64,000 nucleotides of DNA from Aurelia coerulea (GCA_039566865.1 CM076954.1:5898001-5962000), one strand, 5' to 3'; counted from the first letter of the stretch, positions 29,337 to 40,269 are shown. Program-made: numbers and translations. The notes: generated by a model from the sequence alone, not told the origin.

Positions 29337-29584
29337 CAAGTGCAGGACATTTCAATGTCTGTCTGAGGTGTGGCTTAGGGCTAGGGCTATGGCAGGTAGT
29401 GGCTTGTAACTGAATCCCGTTTGGTTGCAATAGCCCTGTGTGGGGAGGAAATATAATACTGAATAAATCATGGTTTGTGCACTATGGTTTGTGTTTAGAA
29501 GTATTTGACTAGTTTAAACATACTGTCTGAATTATTCAAAACAACTATAACACAGCATTTTTGCCAAGTCAATTTTAAAGCAAG
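29337..29584. other. Upstream of the possible leader exon
   Basis: Non-repetitive by eye, between the palindrome and the ATG at 29585. It could hold the promoter or 5'UTR of the plus-strand gene; no core motif is certain. Confidence 0.3.
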
Positions 29585-29666
29585 ATGAAGTTAGAAAGGA
29601 GGCAAAGAAAGAATGTTGGCTTCACTTTGGTGTCAATCTTTTTCATTTTCTGTATCACTTTGCCTG
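29585..29666 (+). CDS. Possible signal-peptide exon of a secreted protein
   Basis: ATG opens MKLERRQRKNVGFTLVSIFF, then IFCITLP and one base before a consensus donor (CCTG/GTAAGT). A basic N-terminus and a hydrophobic core of about 17 residues make a plausible signal peptide. The exon ends in phase 1, the same phase in which the TSP1 exon at 48204 begins; joining them gives TLP-VDGGWSEW. The link across 18.5 kb is inference. It could instead lead to an exon of another gene, or be a chance frame. Confidence 0.45.
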
Positions 29667-30409
29667 GTAAGTTTGAATTCAACTTATCTACCTTTTTAAC
29701 TTATGCTCTATTTAATCAGGGTTTGACATGCAGAATAATTCTCTTTGCAATCAACGGATCAAATGTCAAAGTTTGTACACTCACTGGTCAAGTTCTACCT
29801 GGGTCCTACAAATAGCGAACAGAGATATCGTGTTTTATTGTCATCGGAAAAGCGAAATGCAGCAATTAATGGGGGGTTCCCTATGACAAGAACAGTGTTG
29901 TATTACCCTGACCACCCCCCGGGCTGCCCAGTTGTCAACAAACATTTCATGAACTTTTGTGATGTCTGCCCGGGGGGAACTCAGAATATGAATACACGTA
30001 TTGTTTTTATAAGAAACTGCCCATAAGAAACTCACCTCTCAGATCACCAAAAAATCAAGAAACTCCAGAACTGGGAGAATATAAGTTAAGGAGGCCTAAA
30101 TTAGCTGTAATTTAGCTATTCTTCTTTAATGTAGCCTTCGTAAAATACATTAAAGTTAGTTGACGGAGATAAATAGGCCTGCATATGCAGGGAGCTGGGC
30201 AAGCTAAAAATAGATCTTGGTTCTTAGCCAATGAAAATTGAGAACTCGTGTGGTGATCACCACTTTCACGTGACCAGGTTTTCTCGAGAACAAACAAATT
30301 CAAAATGGCTAACGGATTCAGAGTTGTGCTTAGACTGATTACAATTCGTCGTAAATTTCGCTCGTTTTTTATATCTTGATTTTAATCCTTTCGCTCAATC
30401 TACGACTCA
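29667..30409. other. Intron-like stretch with repeat fragments
   Basis: A short CCCGGG-type fragment spans about 29865-29985 (GGGGGGTTCCCTATG to GCCCGGGGGGAAC). A type B AAGAAAC end lies at 30005-30095. A short ATG frame at about 30305 (MANGFRVVLRLITIRRKFRS) follows a CCAATGAAAA word and TCACGTGACC, but nothing else supports a gene. Confidence 0.4.
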
Positions 30410-30830
30410 TACACGTTTTTTTATAAGAAACTTGGATCAGCACTTAGTACTAAAAGTTTCTTAATTTCGCATGAAAATTTCGGTGTTTTAGTAGTAAAAG
30501 TTTCTTAATCAGTTTCTTATTTTTTGGGCCTAAAATTGTGGTATTGTTCGAAGTTGAGCCTTCTTCTCGAGAAAGGGCTTCCAGTTTGCATTGACATTGT
30601 CATCAAGAAGAAGCCATGCACATCAAGGCAAAAATTTACCAATTTTGCAGTTAAAGGGCAAGAAAAGACGAATATACCTTCGTTAGAGAGACATAGAATA
30701 AGAGAGACATACAGAAATAAAGTTTTAGAGTTTCTTAGCTGTTCTTGAGCGTAGTACTAGAATTTCTTAAATTTTTGGTCATCGTAGTACTAGTTTCTTA
30801 TAAACCAGTTTCTTATAAAAAAAGAACGTG
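30410..30830. mobile_element. AAGAAAC MITE, type C
   Basis: ACACGTTTTTTTATAAGAAA start, CAGCACTTAGTACTAAAAG, and an inverted TTTCTTATAAAAAAAGAACG end. The relative at 48535-49345 shares GAAGCCATGCA-type interior text. Confidence 0.75.
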
Positions 30831-31202
30831 TAAAAAAGCTATGTGAAAACGAGGACAAAACTAATGTACAAGAATTTGACTGAGACTTGGTCGGTCGATT
30901 GATTGATTGATGGATTCGATTGATCGGTCGTGCCGCAGGGAGACTTCCTAGCTGTGATGGAGGTCATGTGACTTTTCCACACCTTCAAACTTTTTCGGAA
31001 TGAGTGAACCAGACAAACTTGCGTTCATTTGACAATCAAAACAATAAAGATTTCGTCAAATTCAGCCAGCCAGTGGGATCTAATTTCTTTCAAATGAAAC
31101 AATGATAAATCTAAAACAATACAATCATGATTGTTTCGATTGCTAAAGGAACCCAAGGTATATTTCAGAAACTTTTTGTGAAGCCTTCTGCAACCTATTT
31201 GG

Positions 31203-31455
31203 TAGACTTGCTCCAAGTCTATTTCTTTTTTCGTCAGTGATTCCTCTTTTTTCGTCAGTGATTCTTCGTTAGTAAATGCGAAGGAGCATGGGGATGATTG
31301 AAAACGAGGCCGGACGGGGGTAGGAAGGAGACTCCCTCCTTCCTTTCGTTCCTTTACCCCCGTCGCATGCTCCTTCGCATTCCTCTATATTTCGCATTTA
31401 CCAACATTTACCAACTATCACTGACGAAAAGAGAAATAGACTTGGAGCAAGTCTA
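31203..31455. mobile_element. Small Mutator-type MITE
   Basis: Ends TAGACTTGCTCCAAGTCTAT (self-palindromic first 19 bases) with TTTCG(T)CAGTGA arms inverted at the right. Flanks CCTATTTGG and CCTATTTTG give an 8/9 match for a 9-bp duplication. 253 bp, non-coding. Confidence 0.88.
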
Positions 31456-32581
31456 CCTATTTTGAGACTGTTTTACGCAAAAAACATGCACTAGCTATTT
31501 TGTAATAATTTCAATCACTAATATTTCTGCTGTCAATACTATGGTTAACAAAGCATAAACGTTTCATCAAGTTTCGGTTATTCTTTATCTTAAAATGCGC
31601 GAGTTTTCTGGCGTTATCTTCAGGGGAACTTTGCAATGTTTTCTAGAATGTTCTTCGGTCGGGGAAGCTCAAGAAACGAACACAAATTATTCTCGCAAAG
31701 AAAAACACACAAAAAGGCTTCTCAAAACTATAAATAATTCTCCTAAAAAATGTATAGTTATCCACAAAAGTCTTATGACACATTTGTTTCGTAAGATTGA
31801 AAATAGTTTCTGTTTAAGCAGCTTTGTACTGTAGTCTGTGATTTTAAACTTCAGGAGGAAAGATAAATTGATCGGCACTTTGCAAGAACGAAGAAACGTT
31901 TTCAAGGTTCAAGCCTCTTTGACAAATTTACTATAATTTGCACGGAATTTCAAAAACGAATACTTCTGCTGTTTATAGAGGAATGTTTCAAGAAATTTCG
32001 GGTATCTTTTTCACATCGAATGTGAGTTTTCTCTTAACTTTTTGCCGGGTCGAAGTGCTTACCTCAAGCTCCTTTTTTGTTTTGCTCAGGCCAAAAAGGA
32101 ATCCTGTGTTTCACGATTTAAATTCGCCAAACAGTAAGTCTTCCGGGGTCTTCCTACAGCAAGTTGGCAAACAAACAAATGCATCATTTCCCTTCAAAAC
32201 TCTTTCGTACAGTGCCTTTTGAGATCACCTTTATTCTGTCCGTAGCTGCGATGATAACAACCTCCATTTTGGCAAAAAGCAAAGCGAAGCGCTGTCTTAT
32301 TGACAGGGCGACCAAGGGCACCGACAATTCCAAAAACTACCGAAAATTTTACCGAGAACTCAAAATTTACGCGGGAAATTTAAATGAGCCAATCACAGCC
32401 GAGCAGCCCCGAATGCTGCCATCTGATTGTAACGTCAAGAACTTGATGTGAAAACGAGTTTTTGTCCTGATTTTGAGTTAGTTTGATTATGAGTCCCTGT
32501 TTGAGAGAGCGATTCCATTCAATTCAATTAGTAATTCAACTCAATAGCGAGCGAAAACTAGGGACGAACTGTAATAAGTCT
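31456..32581. other. No supported gene
   Basis: Frames of 79 to 95 codons (31595-31834, 31938-32222, 32164-32451) lack domains and splice partners. A TATGAGTCCCTGT word near 32485 recurs at 54943 inside the 3-kb MULE, hinting at old MULE debris. Confidence 0.4.
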
Positions 32582-32625
32582 ACTTTACCCCGTAGTTCAC
32601 TTTACCCCGTCTTACCCTACAGTCT
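32582..32625. repeat. TTCACTTTACCCCGT repeat end
   Basis: GTAGTTCACTTTACCCCGTC and TTACCCTACAGT recur at 59455-59502. It abuts the 3' end of the Penelope-like element. Confidence 0.7.
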
Positions 32626-32849
32626 CCAAGGAGGCTGGAAGCACTGAGTGAGAAGGCAAACAACAAGATTCAGTCGGAAAACCTCGCGGCCCTCCCCCAT
32701 GACCCTTCCACGACTCGCTAACTGCTGAGTCAAGAATAACATGATAGGGGATTCCACCCTACCGCCACGTGTAAAAGCACACGAAGTAACAGGAGAATGC
32801 CGCAAAGCCACACCCACCAAATCTTCTGGATATAAATGCAACTGCAGAT

Positions 32850-33207
32850 TTCAGGCCACCCCGCACGCAAACATGTCCAGCTCCACATCTGCAGCCCTTT
32901 CATTCAGGCCCCTTGGCAAGAAAGTCCCCAACCGATATTGCCAAAATAATTCCTTTCGGCGCAACGAAAAAACGTTTTCTGCCCCATCAATAATTTTTAT
33001 ACTGACATTAAATCTACCGCGGTGATCTGTTTTGAAAAAATGGCTAAAAAAATTCGCCTCTGGAATCATTTTCCCCCTGTCAAGCGTGCCTTCATTATGT
33101 TTGCGAGCGTATGAACTGAAGTACGATTTGTAAACATTAAATCGTTGCCTAAATTTGGTTTTAGTGCTGCCCACATATTTTTGTGGCAGCATTCACACTG
33201 CAACAAA
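32850..33207 (-). pseudogene. Penelope-like element: GIY-YIG endonuclease domain
   Basis: The frame reads MLPQKYVGSTKTKFRQRFNV, YKSYFSSYARKHNEGTLDRG, then FFSHFFKTDH and NVFSLRRKELFWQYRLGTFL, ending before a TGA near 32850. KYVGSTKTKFRQRFNxYKS is the characteristic GIY-YIG core of these elements, and RRKELFWQY the conserved downstream part. A stop codon lies just upstream (FVAV-stop), and the preceding text NCNSENVV lies on the far side of the inserted element. Confidence 0.9.
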
Positions 33208-34215
33208 TAGAGTAGCGTCGCCCATTATGGCTGGTCGCCCATTATGGCCGGATAGCAAGAGAAATTAAATTTTTGCAATTGCGCGGAAAATCTTCGCTGA
33301 CATCTGTTTTATCATGATTTGATCTTAACTGAAGTTTCAGTTCATTTGCATTGAAACCCAACGAGATGGTTTGTGCATATCTCTAATTGATTCTTTCAAG
33401 TATTGCAAATTTCGTGATTCTATTTACATTCCTTCCTTCTTTTTCGTTCGCTCGACACCTTGCGGTTTGAAATTTTTCAAATATGCTTTGATTTTTTAGA
33501 AGTCCTGTCTCTTGTGAGGAAATCTACAATGAAGCCAAAGCAAAGTGACTTCTGATTCAGATTTAAGGTTATGAAGTCTGAGTGCTGCTAATTACTATTT
33601 TCGTCGCCCATTATGCCCATCAGTTTACCAGAGAAGTTTCCAACAGCTTCAAAATATCAAAATGCAAAGTTTATTGAAAACAAACACCAGTTTGGGTTAA
33701 AATCTTACTTACTGACTTGGAAAATCATTGAAACCCCCAAAAAAGCAGCATTATATTGAGTCTATTTTCATTTTAGAAACTAGGCCAAAACTCATCTTTC
33801 CATGCACAAGAGATAAGGCAGGATTTAGAGCAACTCGAAGCATATATTTCAATTGCCAAAACTCGAAGTTTAGGTTAATTCTTATTGATATTTTTGGTTT
33901 AAAGTACCAAATGATAAACAAAGGACAGCAATTAAAGCTGTTTTTCTTATCAAAAACTTTTAACCGGAGAGTAGTGTTCATTGTTTCTCCTGCGTCCATA
34001 ATGGGCGACGCTAGAAGAAAACGACGTTTTTACCCCCTTCTTTAAAATCTTCTAAAATCTGTATAAAGAGTTTACGTAAAAAATTGATACTCTGTGATAT
34101 TTTTCTTCATTAGTTGGTGATATAATCTGGCTATTTGGTTTTTTCTTTAATTGCTCTTTTTGGATCTAACTTAGAACTTCGCGACGACATGGGCATAATG
34201 GGCGACACCACTCTA
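33208..34215. mobile_element. GAGT-family TIR element, intact copy
   Basis: TAGAGTAGCGTCGCCCATTA at the left mirrors the inverse of TAGAGTGGTGTCGCCCATTA at the right; about 20 bp of TIR. The TA at both edges is shared with the interrupted Penelope sequence (NCNSENVV to FVAV), consistent with a TA target as in Tc1/mariner. Internal copies of CGTCGCCCATTATG recur. 1.0 kb, no transposase. Confidence 0.85.
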
Positions 34216-34809
34216 TACGACATTTTCTGAATTGCAGTTGTACCTCCGCGACAAAATGGTAAAAGATCTGCTTTCATCAAAATTTTTGAAACTTTCTCCC
34301 TCTTCGATTAAACCACAAATTTGACAACTTTTCCTGCCATTGCATTTATAAGAGCCCTTAACCGACATACTCCCATCGTCTGAATCGTGTAATTTCGCCC
34401 TCACCAGTTGGTCCTTAAGATTTTTGCCCCTCCGGAAAGACAAAAAAACTTTGTTTTGGAATAACTCTTTGTGTTCCTGATCAACCAAAAGTACATTAGA
34501 GCTCTCCCTAAAAATATCATAAACCCTATTGAGGGCCGGATGGTATGTAAGCACCAACGGTATCTTACCGTCACCCTGGTCTTTAGTTTGTCTATTCAAA
34601 AGGTTTACGCGATCCAAAGAACGAACTCTATCAATCTGCTGATCGACCTTTTTTTCCTTATACCCTCTGTTCAACAGCCACCCCTTAAGTTCTCCCACCC
34701 TCCTATCAAAAAATTGATCCTCCGAACAGATTCTCCTTATTCTCAACGCTTGGCTGTAGGGAATCCCCTTTTTTAGTGTGACCAGGGTGACAGGAAGTGC
34801 GGTGCAAAA
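34216..34809 (-). pseudogene. Penelope-like element: linker after RT
   Basis: Starts TSCHPGHTKKGIPYSQALRI, then RRICSEDQFFDRRVGELKGW, VPLVLTYHP-like text (IPLVLTYHPALNRVYDIF), VFLSFRRGKNLKDQLVRAKL and CNGRKSCQICGLIEEG, ending NCNSENVV at the inserted GAGT element. These segments sit between RT and GIY-YIG in Penelope-like proteins. The frame is open. Confidence 0.9.
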
Positions 34810-36079
34810 TTAACCCTATCCAGACTGGGCTTTTTGAGCTACTAGAAGACTGGGGGGGGGGCTCATTCAGCCCCCCCTCTCTAAAAACGCCATTCCTTCA
34901 CTTACGAAGACGAAACTCACCATGCAGGTAGCCGTACTTATGATCTATCATTTCTAATAAAAAAATTTCTAAAAATAGATATGACGTCATAATTATTCAA
35001 GACCAACTGGCACGTGTCCACGAAAAAAATGAAAAAAACAACTTTTTTTTAAATCTTTATAATTTTCTAAGAATGATTCATGAAACCAAATTATGCCTAT
35101 CAAAGCATTGTTAGAAGGTGAAAATATACTTATAAAGTGAAAAATTTGATTTTCGCAAATTCAAGATGGCGGACAAAGAGAATAAAAATCTTGTTTTTCT
35201 GAAAAATGACAAATCCAGCCATATTAGAGAATTTCTCCATAGTTTACAATGAAAACTACTTCGATGATAAGTGATCGTTGCATACTTCATTTTTACTTTT
35301 GAAATTTTTGTTTTGATTATGGCAAAAAATGCTGACATCAGCATTTTTTCCCAGTAGTAAGCAAATGAGTTGGAAGGAAGAAGGAAGGGGGAAAAAGGGG
35401 GTTGAGGATAGTTATTTGATGGAATTTTGATAATATCTTGACAAACTAAACACTTTCCAGTCAAAAAAGTCTCACTGTAAAACAGATTCTCAAGATATGC
35501 ATGAAAACTGACCGTTAGTAGTACTATGTGAGGATACCCCCGGGGAATCTTATACCGTTTGCGGCCAATGATGCACAAAATTCAAACAAAATTACACAGC
35601 TTAGGTGGAAACAACCCTGTTGATCAGTTTTAATCTATTTATTACCGCTGTAAAACATTTGGGGTCGAAATATCCTTGCAGAAAGTCCGCGAACTAATTT
35701 TTGCCATTTTCCTAAAGATGACGTCATTGATGAGGTCACGTGACACATAATTGTTCTATTGTTCTTGGAAAAAATTAAAGAGACCTTATAGATTATAAGT
35801 TCACAAATGAAAAAGGATATTATCAAAGGACTATGAGGTGATCTGGAATTATATCCATAAGCAGCTTACCTAAAAGTTGGCCCCGACCACTCTGAAAAAA
35901 ACAGCCACCCCCCGGCCCCCTAAATTTTTTTTTCAAAATTTCACACAAATTCACACTTCAAAAGGATAGAAACTAAAAGTCAAAAAATCATTTCCTGGTT
36001 CGTTGAACCAATTTGGAGCAGTGCTCAGTTAAGTAGGTGGGGGGGCTGAATGAGCCCCCCCCAGTCTGGATAGGGTTAA
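34810..36079. mobile_element. piggyBac-type MITE, copy 2
   Basis: TTAACCCTATCCAGACTGGG and its exact inverse at the right end. TTAA at both edges. Subterminal runs (CTCATTCAGCCCCCC) are inverted too. Non-coding, 1.27 kb. The frame at 35111-35578 shows no domain. Confidence 0.92.
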
Positions 36080-36858
36080 GTTAGACAATAACTTTTCTTC
36101 AAGTGCCGCCATGAAAAGAATTGCATACGAAGGGGCAAATTTAGTGCCTATAGCTGTTCCTTGTAGCTGCTGGTAAAACTCACCATTAAACTCAAAGCAA
36201 TTGTTTTTCAAAACTACTTGTGCCAACTCCGTAAGAGATTCCGTTGAGATGGTTTTATTTTCTCGATGGTCGAGTGCCCCTCTCAATGCCTCCAGCCCCT
36301 CATCATGTGGAATTTTTGGGTACAATCCAACTACATCCAGCGTACATAAAATGGCGTCCTCAGGAACTTCACCATGTTCAGACAGTTTTTTCAGAAAATG
36401 GTTGGTATCTTTTATGTACGACACTGCTGTTTTAGCCAAAGGTTGTAAATGAGAGTCTAAAAACTCAGAAATATTCTCTGTAAAATATCCACAGTTGGAA
36501 ATAACTGGTCTCCCAGGGACGCCATTCAACCTCTGTGAATTTTCGGCAGAAGATAAAAACGACCCAGTCTAGGATTATTAATCAAAAGATAATTTAGAGT
36601 TGAGTCGTCTATATCTCTCCGACCCTTCACAGTTTCTAGAGCGTCGGAAATAATCCTCTGAAGTCTTTCCGATGGATCTTCATCAAGTTTTTCATACACA
36701 GTGGGATCCCCTAATTGACCATTTGCCTCTTTTATGTAGTCCTCCCTGTCCCAAACAACCACCCCTGATCCCTTATCTGCCTCCTTGATGACGATCGATC
36801 GGTCCGACTTCAGACCATTTAATGCCGCACGCTCTTCCCTACTAATATTAACTATTAC

Positions 36859-36946
<88 letters not shown>

Positions 36947-37032
36947 GAATTATCGCACACTGATAAAATGTCATTTCCTTCAGCAGTAATGTCTCCTTGA
37001 TATTGGTGACAGCAAGTCTCCTCAATTTTCAA
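36080..37032 (-). pseudogene. Penelope-like element: N-terminus and RT fingers
   Basis: Includes IVIKEADKGSGVVVWDREDY, RFYLLPKIHRG, then after a frame change GRPVISNCGYFTENISEFLD, ILCTLDVVGLYPKIPHDEGL and LQGTAIGTKFAPSYAILFMA, ending EEKLLSNL at the TTAA of the inserted MITE. The (ATT)n tract at 36850-36945 is read as an isoleucine run upstream. The expected block with the FIDDIF catalytic box is absent on both sides of the MITE, so part of the palm was deleted. Confidence 0.92.
36850..36945. repeat. (ATT)n microsatellite
   Basis: About 95 bases of ATT repeat inside the Penelope-like element. Confidence 0.97.
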
Positions 37033-37039
37033 GGACTTA

Positions 37040-37263
37040 TTATTATTATTATTATTATTAAATTAAACTAAAAGCACCATCAAAAAACAACAGAAAATAA
37101 AATATATGAAAAAACACACTGTTATTTTAAAAAACGTTTCGATTAAAATCTTCATCAGTTTCATGCTGATGAAGATTTTAATCGAAACGTTTTTTTAAAA
37201 TAACAGTGTGTTTTTTCATATTATTATTATTATTATTATTACTTATTATTATTATTATTATTA

Positions 37264-37307
<44 letters not shown>

Positions 37308-37375
37308 AAAACACCACTGTTCATTTGAATAAGTTTCGATAAAAGTCTTCTTCAGTTATTATTATTATTATTTAT
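37040..37375. repeat. Penelope-like terminal repeats with perfect palindrome
   Basis: Arms at about 37100-37158 and 37163-37221 are inverted copies, each reading CTGATGAAGATTTTAATCGA then AACG on its own strand. A related CTGAAGAAGACTTTTATCGA follows inverted at about 37335-37357. ATT tracts separate the parts. The position just upstream of the element suggests its terminal repeats. Confidence 0.75.
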
Positions 37376-37904
37376 TATGATACATGGTACTCCCCGTATT
37401 GTTTTTCAGCTTTGTTTTTGGGTCAACTTGACAGCCAATCAGCACGGGCACTATGGACACATGCGCAGTGGACATAATTCAATCATTCAAATATTTGCAG
37501 CAGTGTTGCAATACTTCGGATTTTATCCCAAGATCTTGGGAATTTTCAAGTGTGATGGGATTTTTCTTGGATTTTATAAACAACACACCAAAGATATTTT
37601 TGGTTTGACTACGCTCATTGTTTCAAGAACAGTATAGAAAACCGAGAAAACCTGGCTAAACTCTTGTGTTGATTCAATTTTTAGGTAAAAATCGTTAGGG
37701 TAGGAAACACTTGTGATCTGAGTTGAATTCAAACACGTGGTTTGTTTTGTTCCAATGCCTTCCTTGGAGTTGCAACTGATATCTCAAAAATATTTTATGA
37801 AAATGGATATTAGATGTTTAGAAAAATATTTTATAAGACATAATTGCCTTGGTAATCAGTGGGTCTCAGAAAAAATTTTGGGTGGAATTCAGTCAAATTT
37901 AGTC
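37376..37904. other. No gene seen
   Basis: An 86-codon frame (37377-37637) has no recognisable domain. The segment lies between Penelope terminal repeats and a tandem-interior element. Confidence 0.4.
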
Positions 37905-38277
37905 ACGGAGGGGGGGGGGTTACTGACCAAATTTGGGTAGGGGTCTGCCGCGAGCATATTCAAAATGGTACCGTTGGCTAGACCAATTTGACCATTCTCT
38001 GGACCAATTTTTACGAAAATAGTACCCTTGGCTAGACCAATGTTGACGATTTCCTGGACGAATATTGTCAAATTTGTACCAAATATGATATCATGACCGT
38101 TCGCTAGACCAATATTGTCAAAAATGATAGCCCTGGCTAGACCGTTGTAGGCTAAAATTGCAAAACAGTATACCCTTGGCTAGACTAGAAGTCCGAAAAA
38201 GTATACCCTTGCTCGCGGCACATCCCCAGGTACCTTTACTATGGAAGAACCCCCTCCCCCCCCCCCCGTGAAGTTAG
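37905..38277. mobile_element. CCCGGG-type tandem-interior element, copy 2
   Basis: CACGGAGGGGGGGGGGTTAC at the left and CCCCCCCCGTGAAG at the right. GGGGTCTGCCGCGAG and CTCGCGGCACATCCCC are inner inverted landmarks. Between them GGCTAGACCAAT(A/G)TTG-like units repeat about six times with drift. Confidence 0.6.
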
Positions 38278-38289
38278 TGGGCAGGAAAG

Positions 38290-38514
38290 GATACGAGGAG
38301 GTTTTTGAGTCACTGAAAATCTGGTTTTGGGTGCACTGACAATTTTGACTTTGCGAACCTGTATCTCCGGTGTTTTGTGCACGATTTCCAAATGCAAGGT
38401 ACGTACATCTAAGTTGAACATTGATAAATTTAGCTGTGCATTCGGGGAGCAATGATCTTATTGCTTGGCTCCTATTTCCAGTCAAAAGGGGGTACTTTTT
38501 TCTGAGACACCCGG
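38290..38514. mobile_element. FB-4 right-half fragment
   Basis: Matches the right half of FB-4 (GGTTTTGGGTGCACTG, CAGTCAAAAGGGGGTACTTT) and ends GAGACACCCGGT. The left half is missing. Confidence 0.8.
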
Positions 38515-38747
38515 TGTATCGTAAAGGTTCCAGAGTAACAGCAGAAGGACAAGATGGAAGGAAAGTCACGAAAAATATTAGCTTTTTCAAGAAGTTTAGT
38601 AAGAGAGATGATGATGATGATTATTTATCTGATGATGACAGTCGCAAAAGAACAGAAACAGTTGATGAGAATAACAGAGGAAACAGATATCCTGTTAGGC
38701 AAAGGCGAATGCCTGAAAGATATGGAACAGTTGTAGAAACAGCCTAA
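38505..38747 (+). pseudogene. Gypsy/LTR-retrotransposon Pol C-terminus remnant
   Basis: The frame reads YRKGSRVTAEGQDGRKVTKN, ISFFKKFSKRDDDDDYLSDD and ends RYPVRQRRMPERYGTVVETA before TAA. A GxxVTxxxxDGRxVTxNxSFFKK segment followed by acidic text and RRxxPxRYG is typical of the tail of Ty3/Gypsy integrase polyproteins. The rest of Pol is absent, because an FB-4 end lies directly upstream. LTRs were not recognised. Confidence 0.65.
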
Positions 38748-38784
38748 CGGGAGAATTTATTTTATTTCTTTGTTTTTATTTTCA

Positions 38785-39579
38785 TACCGGGTGTCTCAAA
38801 AAAAGTACCCCCTTTTGACTCAACAAGGCAACAAAACAATAATATTTGGGGACTCTATGAATTCATGGTTACATGTGTTGGTCTTCAACGTAGATGCACA
38901 TATTTTGCATTTGGAAATCGATCACCAAACACCGGAGATATGAGTTCACAAGGTCAAAATTTGGAGTGCACCTGAAACCAGAGGTTTTGAGAAATGGCCT
39001 AGCCATAATTTGGCAACAAACAGGCATTTTGCAAACGAATTTTCAACTTTGACCTTTACTTTTTATTTTTGAAAAGATTTATACCTTGAATTACTTCAAT
39101 TGTTCTTGAAGTGACTTTTCTTTTGAGGAAACGGTCCTTGCATTGCATTCGATCCCAATTGTTTTGTATTAAAGAAGAGGAAAAGGAGCACATGCACATT
39201 TATTTTGGAGATGTGGCACGACTTTATCACTCTTACCACATTTTTACTATATTTGTTTAATCAGCGCCATGTTCATGCATCTTTTATTCTTTTCAAAAGC
39301 AAAACACGGAAACTTAAAGTCTACAGGTACTTTGGAAAATGTCCACGATATAAATCATGACTGGGCCCTTATTCAAAACCTCTGGTTTTGGGTGCACAGT
39401 AAATTTTGACTTTGCGAACTTGTATCTCCGGTGTTTGGTGGACGATTTCTAAATGGAAGGTATGTGCATCTAAGTTGAACATTGATAGATTTAGCTGTGA
39501 AGTCGGGGAGCAATGATAACTTATTGCATGGTTCCTATTACCAGTCAAAAGGGGGCACTTTTTTCTGAGACTCCCGGTA
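38785..39579. mobile_element. FB-4 fold-back MITE, intact copy
   Basis: TACCGGGTGTCTCAAAAAAA at the left. The inverse of TACCGGGAGTCTCAGAAAAA at the right. Inner arms CCCCTTTTGACT and AGTCAAAAGGGG. 795 bp, non-coding. Confidence 0.85.
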
Positions 39580-39633
39580 TACTACGCTATGTTATGTTTA
39601 TGTTGTCAAAAAAGTTGAATGATGTAATATTTT

Positions 39634-40150
39634 AAGGCTTGGTCAAACTGGACAACATTGTCGGGCAACATGGACAAACGCAAATGTTGCTCAAATGTTG
39701 CTCAAATGTTGCCCAGTTTGGCCACTTTGTCGGCCAACAAATTCATCAGAAAATTTGTTGCCGAAATGTTCAAACATGTTCAAACATTTGTTGGCAACAT
39801 TTGTCGTTCAGTTCGATGTTTACCATTTTGGCCACAATTTTGGGCAACAATTCAACTTAATTTCCCTTTTTTCTAACTTTCATCCTCGTCTTAGGCTTCC
39901 AGTAACAGCAAGCAAGCTACAGCTCTCTTTCGTTCTGCCATATTTTAGCTAAATTTTGCATTCAAATACAATATGGCGCGGGAAGCCACCTATGAAATCA
40001 AATTTGGCACGCCTTTTGATAAAAACAGCAACAATATGCTGCACGACCATGTTGCCCAGTTTGGCCACAATGTTTCGACTACACAAAAATGAAAACAATT
40101 TCAAGCAACATTGTCGGGCAACATTGTTGCCAAGTTTGGCCCTGGCTTTA
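39634..40150. mobile_element. MITE rich in CAACATTTGTTG words
   Basis: Left AAGGCTTGGTCAAACTGG and inverse right AAGCCAGGGCCAAACTTGG pair. GGGCAACAT, GGCCAACA and ATGTTGC words recur many times inside, giving several alternative stems. Non-coding. Confidence 0.75.
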
Positions 40151-40269
40151 TGGTTATCATTATTACCATATATGTAAGACCCAGGCCCCCTGAAGTCATA
40201 GGTTAGGATTGATACACGAGGCAGACAACAAAATGGTGTACTACTTGCGTTCACCCTTCAATATCCGAC

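Larger units (their letters stand above)
32626..37032 (-). mobile_element. Penelope-like element, interrupted twice
   Basis: Reading on the minus strand, the N-terminal/RT part is at 37032-36080, a linker part at 34809-34216, and the GIY-YIG endonuclease at 33207-32850. Two unrelated TIR elements sit in the gaps (34810-36079 and 33208-34215). RT plus C-terminal GIY-YIG is the defining layout of endonuclease-bearing Penelope-like elements. The 225 bases after the stop (32626-32849) are probably its 3' terminal region. A non-functional copy. Confidence 0.92.

Noticed and set aside
32164..32451. 95-codon plus frame with a hydrophobic segment
   Set aside because: No domain, splice partner or homologous copy seen; one hydrophobic stretch is not enough.
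36850..37000. Long Ile, Asn or Tyr runs in frames at 17.85, 27.0, 27.25 and 36.8 kb
   Set aside because: They are translated ATT/AAT microsatellites, not proteins.
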